Below, piece by piece: positions 7,926 through 13,587 of a DNA stretch of 13,587 nt. The position numbers were made by a program, and so were the translations under genes. Below the pieces are notes generated by a model. The model was not told the DNA's origin and did no database searches. It saw only the letters and a program-made list of their open reading frames with translations. Numbering within the stretch: position 1 is the first letter of the stretch; each line of letters begins with the position of its first letter. The stretch is from Cytophagales bacterium (GTDB taxonomy: Bacteria > Bacteroidota > Bacteroidia > Cytophagales > Cyclobacteriaceae): positions 1 to 13,587 of the forward strand of contig DNZD01000023.1 of assembly GCA_003504855.1 (NCBI GenBank), in the 5' to 3' direction.

Positions 7926-9205
7926 TTTTCTTTGGTTTCTTTCTTTTTCTGGATCGAAGCATCCTGAGCTGGCTCTTTGTACAAACTGGCCGGGAATCCA
8001 TTGAGCTGTCGCCACCACTCGTACCACAGCGGTACACTGTCCAACATAACCCATCCCTTGGTGCCACTTCCATTGCGCAGTTGTACCGGCCAGGGCTCAT
8101 CCTGTGGATCGGGAACCACCAAAATCCGGAATTCACCAGGATGGGTATTGACGAAGTCAACCACTTTGACTGTACCACCAAACGATCCTACAGAAACACT
8201 GGGCCATCCGGTAACCTGCAATGCCGGGAAGCCATCAAATTCAATACGCACCTTTCGACCAATGCTTACCAAAGGAACATCCATGGCGCGGATAAACATC
8301 TCTACAGCCACATCATCCGACTGCGGGAGAATGGTACAAACGGCTTCCCCTTCAGCAATGGTCGCTCCGATTCCGGCCTGGGTGGCTTTGACCACCATCC
8401 CCGATTGGGGTGCCTGAATAAAATACTGCTGGCTGCGAATCTGTTGGTTGACATACTCATTCTTAAGTTTGGCCAGGTCAGCCTGGGTATCGAAGCGCTC
8501 AGATAAAGTATTGTTCAGATCTGACTCTGCCTTATTGATTTTGTCGAGGTACTCCGCCTGCACACGTTCAATTTCAATCTCGGCATTCACGAAGTCGGCT
8601 TCACTGCCCTGATACTTGTATTCTATGTCCTGGAACTTGGTCAACGGAATATTGCCTGCCTCAAATAGCTTTTTGTTCCGTTCGTACTGGTTCTTGGCGT
8701 TGTTAAACCTGACCCGCTCCGCCTCAAGTTTGCTGCGGGATTGCTCTACCTTGGATCTCATCCCATCTTCCAATGCCTTGATTTGGCGCTGCAGGGCATT
8801 TGACTTGAGCTCTTTGGAACTAAGGCTTTTCTCCTTGGATTGGATCACCTCCCGGAGACGCAACAACATATTAGGGTCAAAATACTTTTCTTTCACTTCA
8901 CTGATCACCACGATGGTGTCACCTTTTCGTACAAATTGACCTTCCTGAATTACCCAACGCTGAATCCGACCTGCAATGGTAGTCTCCACTGTTTGTGGTC
9001 GGTTGCCCGGTGAAAGAGCAGTAACTGATCCGCGGCCATGAATATTCTGCTGCCAAGGCAGAAACAATACCGCAATAAACAGGGCAAATAATACCAGCAG
9101 AATCCGGGCAAGGCGCCGGCCGGACCGGGGGGTTTGCAACACCCGAAGGGAGTATAAGACCTCAGGATGCCGCAGTGAGTTTGGTGTTTCGTTTTTCATG
9201 GTCAT
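7922..9205 (-). CDS. HlyD-family periplasmic adaptor (membrane fusion) protein
   Basis: This 427-residue adaptor should bridge the inner-membrane ABC transporter and the TolC-like channel. It has one N-terminal membrane helix (about 33-50, after a basic RSGRRLAR stretch), the first lipoyl half (TVETTIAGRIQRWVIQEGQFVRKGDTIVVISE, around 72-103), a long charged coiled-coil hairpin (about 113-258), the second lipoyl half (YFIQAPQSGMVVKATQAGIGATIAEGEAVCTI, 261-292) and a beta-barrel region (about 296-365). The C terminus has a tryptophan-rich GWVMLDSVPLWYEWWRQLNGFP segment (384-405) that I recall as common in one HlyD subfamily, then a Lys-rich tail. The start at ATG 9205 overlaps the ABC gene stop (ATGA); a second ATG at 9199 is possible. 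The stop overlaps the tolC-like start in the same way, suggesting translational coupling. Confidence 0.92.
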   Translation of the reverse strand: MTMKNETPNSLRHPEVLYSLRVLQTPRSGRRLARILLVLFALFIAVLFLPWQQNIHGRGSVTALSPGNRPQTVETTIAGRIQRWVIQEGQFVRKGDTIVVISEVKEKYFDPNMLLRLREVIQSKEKSLSSKELKSNALQRQIKALEDGMRSKVEQSRSKLEAERVRFNNAKNQYERNKKLFEAGNIPLTKFQDIEYKYQGSEADFVNAEIEIERVQAEYLDKINKAESDLNNTLSERFDTQADLAKLKNEYVNQQIRSQQYFIQAPQSGMVVKATQAGIGATIAEGEAVCTILPQSDDVAVEMFIRAMDVPLVSIGRKVRIEFDGFPALQVTGWPSVSVGSFGGTVKVVDFVNTHPGEFRILVVPDPQDEPWPVQLRNGSGTKGWVMLDSVPLWYEWWRQLNGFPASLYKEPAQDASIQKKKETKEK

Positions 9206-11358
9206 CCAATCAGCGTTTGTACCCAGGCATCTTTACTTATTTCGGCAAACGTTCCTTCTTTATAGACGGCACCATCTCTTAATACCAGCACGCGGTCGCA
9301 AGAGGCCATTACCAAAGGATCGTTGGATACCATCAGTACCGTCCAACGTCGTGAGGTACCAGCCACCGAGTCAATCAGTGATAGTTTTTCAGGACGCGTG
9401 AGTCCGGTTCCGAAGTCATCAAGAATGAGGAGGCGAGGTTGTTTGGCAATAGCACGTACCAACAGCATCTTTTGAATCAAGGATGCCGGAAGTCCGTGGC
9501 CTGAACTCACCACGCGGGTGCTGAGGCCATCAGGCAGGCGGGCCAACTCTGGTGTAAGACCCACCTGGTCAGCTGCCCGCAAAACAAATTCAGTCGTGAC
9601 TGTTCGGTTTCCGACCGTGAGGTTGTCGAGCAGGGTTCCTTCAAACAGATCCTCGTGGCGTCCGTTGCGTCCGATTCGTTCGCGCAGGTGCGTTAAGTCC
9701 AGATCGCGCATGGAATACCCGTCCAGCAGCACGGCTCCTTCATAGCCGGAATAAAAACCACTGATGATATTACACAAGGTGGATTTCCCGGATGCCCCGG
9801 GCCCAGCCACACACACCACCGAGCCAGGCTCCAGGTTAAAGTTGATGGACGTCAACAGCCCGCCGCCCTTCGGATAACTAAGGTTCCCCACCTGCACATG
9901 CAGCCCGGGTGACTGCCTGGAAGGAAAATCAAGTCCGCCGGTCCGCTCAATTGACAAGTCAGTCACCTGACCAATTTTGTCCACTGCGGTAAGCAAGTCA
10001 TAGACGACATCGAGATTCATAATGATTTTCTCGACAGCATTCAGAATCAGAATGATTACAATCTCTGAGGCAACAAACTGGCCCAGGGTGATCTGCCGGT
10101 TCACCACCAGCATCGTGCCTGCAATCAGCAATCCACCCGTGACAGCAGCCTTGAAGAAGATGATAAATGAGAACTGTGTCATCAACACCTGAAAATGTCC
10201 CTTCCTGTTTTTCAGATAACTGTTCACATTGTAGTCCGTTTGTTGAATGGGCAAATCAGAATTCCCAGCCAGCTTGAATGTGCTCATGGATCGGCCTAAT
10301 TCTTCCAGCCAATGCACCACCTTGAACTTGTATTTGGATTCCAGAATAGAGGAACGCAATCCACGAGGCCCCGTGATCAGAAATAACAGGGTGAGCACCG
10401 TGAGGAGTACTACACCAAAGAGAACAAAGAAGGGGTGATACAACGATATCAATAATAGCCCTACCAGAATGGAGACGGCGGCCGCCGACAAGTCAATCAG
10501 CAGTTTAGGCAACCCTTTTTGCACTGTCATGACCTCAAAGAATCGATTGACAAGTTCTGGCGGATATTGCCCCTGCAGCGTTTCAAGTTGCAGTCGCGGC
10601 ATCCGGTAAGCAAAGTCAAAAGCGGCCTTGACGAATACCCGCCGTTGCAAGTACTCCACCATGCTCATCTGCACCAGCTGCAGGGCTCCGGCAACAATCA
10701 CGCCGACCAGCACCAATCCGATCATTACATATACGGAGCTGAAAACAACACCGCCCGAAATGAGCTCAATGGTTGTTTGTATACCAACAGGAAGAATCAA
10801 ACTCACCACCCCTACAAGCACGGCATACACCAGGATGTATGCGATCTCCCGGCGTTCAGTACCTAGTAGCCGGATCAATCGCTGTAAGGGATTGGGAGTA
10901 CCCTCTTCTTCAGTGGCAGGGCTGAAAGGTGTATGATAAGCAACAATAGATAGCAGATTAATAGAGCCCTGGTCATCGTGAACCAATTGGGATACAAATT
11001 CAGGGGTCAGCTCATATGCCGTATTTCCGCTTGTTTGCAGCACCGTGCATTTTGGTGAGGGACCAGGGGTGATCATTACCGCTACTAAACCCTCTTGCTG
11101 GCGGGTAAACGCGAGGACGGGATTTTCCTGTTCAGCCAGATAGTCGAACAGGGTATCGGCGGGGTGATAAATATCTGTTAACAGAAATCGCAGCCGGTGC
11201 GCGGCCTCAGTAAGATCTCGTTTGAATTCGCCTAACTCCTGTGTTGCATAGGAACGGTGGTTCATCTCGACCTGGCGGATTTGGGCAAGATCGATACTAT
11301 GGTGCAAGAGAATTCCGGCTTCCCGGAGGATAGCTATAATCGTGTTATTGGTAAGCAT
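9202..11358 (-). CDS. ABC exporter, fused membrane and ATPase domains, degenerate ATPase motifs
   Basis: This 718-residue half-transporter is of the type I secretion/bacteriocin exporter kind. Residues 1-165 form an N-terminal cytoplasmic domain; its PVLAFTRQQEGLVAVMI (80-96) and AYELTPEFVSQL (114-125) stretches resemble a degenerate C39 peptidase-like domain with no obvious catalytic Cys/His pair. About six membrane helices follow (near 172-190, 208-228, 290-306, 309-329, 395-417, 428-446). The ATPase domain runs from about 487 and has an intact Walker A (GPGASGKST, 519-527) and Walker B LLILD (643-647). By alignment in my head the other motifs are altered: the Q-loop Gln is Arg567, LSGGQ is LPASL (623-627), the catalytic Glu is Asp648, the D-loop Asp is Thr654 and the H-loop His is Asn679. 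It starts 6 bases after the TetR gene and overlaps the adaptor gene by ATGA. The substrate is unknown. Confidence 0.9.
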   Translation of the reverse strand: MLTNNTIIAILREAGILLHHSIDLAQIRQVEMNHRSYATQELGEFKRDLTEAAHRLRFLLTDIYHPADTLFDYLAEQENPVLAFTRQQEGLVAVMITPGPSPKCTVLQTSGNTAYELTPEFVSQLVHDDQGSINLLSIVAYHTPFSPATEEEGTPNPLQRLIRLLGTERREIAYILVYAVLVGVVSLILPVGIQTTIELISGGVVFSSVYVMIGLVLVGVIVAGALQLVQMSMVEYLQRRVFVKAAFDFAYRMPRLQLETLQGQYPPELVNRFFEVMTVQKGLPKLLIDLSAAAVSILVGLLLISLYHPFFVLFGVVLLTVLTLLFLITGPRGLRSSILESKYKFKVVHWLEELGRSMSTFKLAGNSDLPIQQTDYNVNSYLKNRKGHFQVLMTQFSFIIFFKAAVTGGLLIAGTMLVVNRQITLGQFVASEIVIILILNAVEKIIMNLDVVYDLLTAVDKIGQVTDLSIERTGGLDFPSRQSPGLHVQVGNLSYPKGGGLLTSINFNLEPGSVVCVAGPGASGKSTLCNIISGFYSGYEGAVLLDGYSMRDLDLTHLRERIGRNGRHEDLFEGTLLDNLTVGNRTVTTEFVLRAADQVGLTPELARLPDGLSTRVVSSGHGLPASLIQKMLLVRAIAKQPRLLILDDFGTGLTRPEKLSLIDSVAGTSRRWTVLMVSNDPLVMASCDRVLVLRDGAVYKEGTFAEISKDAWVQTLIG

Positions 11359-11364
11359 CTTGTT

Positions 11365-12060
11365 CTATTGAAGGACACTCAATACGACACCTTCCAAAAA
11401 CTGGTATAGGTGCTCGTGTTGTTGTGCCGGGGTTTCTTCAGGATTCAGACTAGACAGGGTAGGTAGGTGTTGAACAAAAAATTGTTGTTGATTGGCCGCC
11501 AGCAGCACTGTGCTCACCAATGCGTGGGCATAGGGATAGTTAGGATTAATGGCTTCTATATATCCACTTATCTTTTTGCAGATGTTCTTAAATCCACCAA
11601 AGAGACCCGCCTGGTTGTCATGGTCAACCCATTTGGTAAGGAATGTCTTGTCGAGTTCATTCACCACAATGCGGTGAAGTGCTGACTCATCAACAAATGC
11701 GAACACCGGATCAAATTTCTTTTCCTCGGCGATCACACGTATGGATGTAAACAGACGGGTGCGCGGCTCGCTGATGTTGGCGGTAGCCATTTCAATCCGG
11801 TACTCCAGCCAATTCCAATACCACGCCACGAGGTAATGCAGTAACCGATGCTTGTTTTCAAAGTATCGGTAGATCGAAGCTTCAGTAGAGCTGATCTTGT
11901 CGGCGAGTTTCCGGAAGGTGAAAGCTTCAAATCCCAGCTCGTCAATCAGGGTGATGCTGGCCTGAATAATGTTCCTGCCCAACTCCGTATGCTGGGGGTC
12001 ACGCAAATACAATTTGTCGTTGAGTCGGAATACTAGGCTGCTCGTGGTACTAATACTCAT
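11365..12060 (-). CDS. TetR/AcrR-family transcriptional regulator
   Basis: With the ATG at 12060 this is a 231-residue regulator. Its N-terminal DNA-binding domain covers about residues 27-75: ELGRNIIQASITLIDELGFEAFTFRKLADKI, then SSTEASIYRYFENK (57-70), the recognition helix and the YxYFxxK signature of TetR proteins. The helical C-terminal ligand domain is not similar to any subfamily I can name; it contains AEEKKFDPVFAFVDESALHRIVV (111-133). The frame can be extended to a TTG at 12087, but that would place a perfect 17-base palindrome inside the coding region, so the ATG is preferred. It is the first gene of the exporter operon, 6 bases from the ABC gene, so it most likely represses its own transcript together with the exporter. 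The effector is unknown. Confidence 0.88.
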   Translation of the reverse strand: MSISTTSSLVFRLNDKLYLRDPQHTELGRNIIQASITLIDELGFEAFTFRKLADKISSTEASIYRYFENKHRLLHYLVAWYWNWLEYRIEMATANISEPRTRLFTSIRVIAEEKKFDPVFAFVDESALHRIVVNELDKTFLTKWVDHDNQAGLFGGFKNICKKISGYIEAINPNYPYAHALVSTVLLAANQQQFFVQHLPTLSSLNPEETPAQQHEHLYQFLEGVVLSVLQ

Positions 12061-12065
12061 ATTTG

Positions 12066-12082
12066 TGATAGTATTACTATCA
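12066..12082. promoter_or_regulatory. Perfect palindrome, probable TetR operator
   Basis: TGATAGTATTACTATCA is a perfect inverted repeat: two 8-base arms around a single central T. It ends 5 bases upstream of the regulator's ATG at 12060. Its size and place fit an operator for a TetR dimer that autoregulates the regulator-ABC-HlyD-TolC operon. The palindrome is directly visible; binding is inferred. No convincing TAnnTTTG promoter element is evident; TACTTTTT on the minus strand near 12125 is a weak candidate. Confidence 0.65.
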
Positions 12083-12152
12083 TTCAAACGAGAGGGTTAC
12101 CATTTTGTTTGCTTACAGTGAAAAAAAGTAGTGAAATGCCCGAATTTTCGCT

Positions 12153-12175
12153 AAAAAGCGCCTTATAGAAGCGCT
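12153..12175 (-). terminator. Rho-independent-type terminator of the TauE/SafE gene
   Basis: On the minus strand AGCGCTT, loop CTATA, AGGCGCT form a 7-pair stem with one G-T wobble, followed directly by Ts (five including the last stem base). The stem spans the final codons and stop (12163-12165) of the TauE/SafE gene. It would separate that gene from the exporter operon downstream. The U-run is short, so strength is uncertain. Confidence 0.5.
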
Positions 12176-12957
12176 GATGGTACTTCGCGGTAGAGCATGT
12201 AGAACCCCATCAGGAGCGTCATCCAGCCAAAGGCCTTGCGCAATTGAACCGCCGGAATGCTTCGGGAAAACTGATTTCCGATAAGAATGCCGACAATGGC
12301 CAGGGCCGAAATGGTCAGCAAAAAGGGCCAGTCCATGGTATAATTCATCAGGTCTCCGGCAAATCCAAGCAGGGAGTTGATCCCGATAATGAAAAGTGAA
12401 GTGCCCACTGCTGTTTTAAAAGGTAAGCCAGTCAGGAAAACCAATGCCGGAATGATGAGGAATCCTCCACCGGCCCCAACAAGACCGGTAAGGAAGCCAA
12501 TCAGAGAACCTTCCACAATCACAAGAAAAATCCGGAAGCGTTTAGAATTGGAGGTGATATCCTTTTTGGCCCGAATCATCGGAATAGCGGCGAGCACCAT
12601 CAGAACAGCAAACACGCCCAGCAAGAGGAGTCTTTTGGTGACAGTAAAGTCTGCTGAGTGAAAGATAATATCAGGTATGGCCGGAACGATCCATTTGCGC
12701 GTCATAAAAATGCTGGCGATAGATGGAATTCCAAAGAGGAAACCAGTGCGGAAGTGAACCAGGTGAAGCCGGTGTTTCGGAATTGCACCAACCAGGCTTG
12801 TGGTGCCTACAATAAACAATGAATAGGCCGATGCGCGAACAGGGTCAATGTGAAATAGATATACCAGAATAGGGATGGAGAGAATGGAACCTCCGCCGCC
12901 GAGCAACCCCAGCACTAAACCAATAAAAACAGATGCGAGATAACCGACGAATTCCAC
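12163..12957 (-). CDS. TauE/SafE-family sulfite/organosulfonate (anion) exporter
   Basis: This is a 264-residue polytopic inner-membrane protein with about eight hydrophobic helices. It has the internal repeat of the TauE/SafE family: GLLGGGGSILSIPIL at 18-32 and GLVGAGGGFLIIPAL at 158-172, each followed by a segment ending in A(Y/T)SLFIVG-like or AVGTSLFIIGINSLLG (183-198). Family members are linked to export of sulfite, sulfoacetate or other anions; the substrate here cannot be told, and no sulfur-metabolism gene is adjacent. The start is GTG at 12957; an in-frame stop two codons upstream rules out a longer form. It is transcribed the same way as the rlpA-like gene, from which it is separated by 96 bases, so it may have its own promoter there (the minus-strand AATATTTG just before the GTG is a weak -7 match). 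Confidence 0.9.
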   Translation of the reverse strand: MEFVGYLASVFIGLVLGLLGGGGSILSIPILVYLFHIDPVRASAYSLFIVGTTSLVGAIPKHRLHLVHFRTGFLFGIPSIASIFMTRKWIVPAIPDIIFHSADFTVTKRLLLLGVFAVLMVLAAIPMIRAKKDITSNSKRFRIFLVIVEGSLIGFLTGLVGAGGGFLIIPALVFLTGLPFKTAVGTSLFIIGINSLLGFAGDLMNYTMDWPFLLTISALAIVGILIGNQFSRSIPAVQLRKAFGWMTLLMGFYMLYREVPSALL

Positions 12958-13053
12958 AGATCAAATATTGCGAAAACTATTCTTCCGCAGCCTGTATTGA
13001 AAGGGATTATCGGATTAAATCAAATCCTATGGATGAAGTAGAACTTAAGCTGA

Positions 13054-13587
13054 TCAGCGCAGGGTATTAAACTCTGTGATGAACGCATCGGGATACTTTT
13101 TTCGGATACCACTGAGGAACCGGTCGGCTTTGTCACGACTAGGGAATTTGCCAAGTATCAGGCTGTAGTACTTTATGCCATTCAATACTTTCACCTGAAC
13201 CACCACGCGCTTTTTGTAAGAGTTCTTGAGGTTCTCCGAAAGCCGCATCAGGTTTACCAATTCCTGATAGGTGCCGATCTGAACGCCGTAACCACGCGGA
13301 ACCATTCTCGATATCTCGAAGTCATAATATTCTTTTTCGTCTACGGCCACCTGGTCGGTCGGTCGAACATCGGTTACAATCTTTCCACTGCCGGCGTCGA
13401 TTACTTCCAGGCGCACATCGGCTAATCCCTGGCTCACAAACCCCAGTACCTCCGCGGCAGACTTGGATAAGTCGATGATCCGTCCATCGGCATAGGGACC
13501 CCGGTCGTTGATGACTACGTCAACTGATTTGTTATTTCCCAGGTTGGTGACCCTTACTTTGGTGCCGAATGGCAGGGTTTTATGGGC
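13054..13587 (-). CDS. rlpA: RlpA-like septal ring lytic transglycosylase with SPOR domain, C-terminal part
   Basis: The reading frame runs open to the right window edge, giving 177 visible residues; a GTG at 13437 is internal, not the start. The first about 50 residues are the end of the RlpA double-psi beta-barrel: AHKTLPFGTKVRVTNL (1-16), VVINDRGPYADGRIIDLS (24-41) and SKSAAEVLGF. After a linker, residues about 97-177 form a SPOR domain (GYGVQIGTYQE, then YYSLILGKFPSRDKADRFLSGIRKKYP), which binds denuded glycan strands at the division septum. RlpA cleaves such strands and is usually a periplasmic or outer-membrane lipoprotein; the signal or lipobox lies outside the window. Loss of the 5' end is due to the window edge, not mutation. 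Confidence 0.9.
   Translation of the reverse strand, partial: AHKTLPFGTKVRVTNLGNNKSVDVVINDRGPYADGRIIDLSKSAAEVLGFVSQGLADVRLEVIDAGSGKIVTDVRPTDQVAVDEKEYYDFEISRMVPRGYGVQIGTYQELVNLMRLSENLKNSYKKRVVVQVKVLNGIKYYSLILGKFPSRDKADRFLSGIRKKYPDAFITEFNTLR

Noticed and set aside
7925..8054. 43-codon N-terminal extension of the TolC-like gene
   Set aside because: It lies inside the hlyD-like gene in another frame; the inner ATG gives a signal peptide and an ATGA overlap.
7977..8417. 146-codon + strand frame opposite the hlyD-like gene
   Set aside because: It is antisense to a well-supported adaptor gene and the protein has no domain-like pattern; the same applies to the 146-codon + strand frame at 1860-2300.
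12061..12087. TTG start extending the TetR gene by 9 residues
   Set aside because: It would put the 17-base palindrome within the coding sequence; the ATG at 12060 is stronger and leaves a full DNA-binding domain.
12149..12160. CGCT-AAAA-AGCG mini-hairpin downstream of the TauE/SafE gene
   Set aside because: Only four pairs; it competes with the better 7-pair stem at 12157-12175, which is followed by the T-run.
13011..13026. GGATT/AATCC inverted repeat between the rlpA-like and TauE/SafE genes
   Set aside because: Five-base arms and no T-run, so it is not a convincing terminator or operator.

Overview
This 13.6-kb window is dense bacterial chromosome with almost no non-coding space; no intergenic gap exceeds about 125 bases. 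The proteins look like those of Bacteroidetes, most likely Cytophagales, although no 16S gene is present to confirm it. The TolC, HlyD and ABC proteins have a Bacteroidetes flavour, the small protein of the type often mis-annotated as 6-phosphogluconate dehydrogenase is typical of the group, and most starts lack a clear Shine-Dalgarno sequence. I see no tRNA, rRNA, CRISPR array, insertion sequence, attachment site or origin.

Layout: (1) At the left edge, on the + strand, lie the 3' part of mnmH (tRNA 2-selenouridine synthase) and a complete selD (selenophosphate synthetase). Together they supply selenophosphate and use it to modify tRNA wobble uridines. (2) Facing them is a minus-strand group, read right to left: pyrH (UMP kinase), frr (ribosome recycling factor), an Lgt-like membrane protein, a small one-helix protein, and a saccharopine-dehydrogenase-like Rossmann reductase whose 3' end overlaps that of selD. 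(3) rocD (ornithine aminotransferase) is on the + strand, divergent from pyrH. (4) From about 6.47 to 12.08 kb, on the minus strand, is a tight four-gene unit: a TetR-type regulator, an ABC transporter (membrane domain plus ATPase), a HlyD-type adaptor and a TolC-type outer-membrane channel. The last three genes are joined by 4-base ATGA stop/start overlaps. A 17-base perfect palindrome sits just before the regulator's ATG and is a good candidate for its operator. (5) At the right, on the minus strand, are a TauE/SafE-family anion exporter with a terminator-like hairpin at its stop codon, and the C-terminal part of an RlpA-like septal lytic transglycosylase with a SPOR domain, cut by the window edge.

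The most unusual item is the exporter operon. By eye its ATPase keeps Walker A and the Walker B aspartate but has lost the usual Q-loop glutamine, the LSGGQ signature, the catalytic glutamate, the D-loop aspartate and the H-loop histidine. It also carries about 165 N-terminal residues ahead of the first membrane helix that may be a degenerate C39-like domain. It therefore looks like a self-regulated tripartite exporter with an atypical motor and no recognisable substrate gene nearby. The second item is the Lgt-like protein, which lacks several residues regarded as essential in canonical Lgt.
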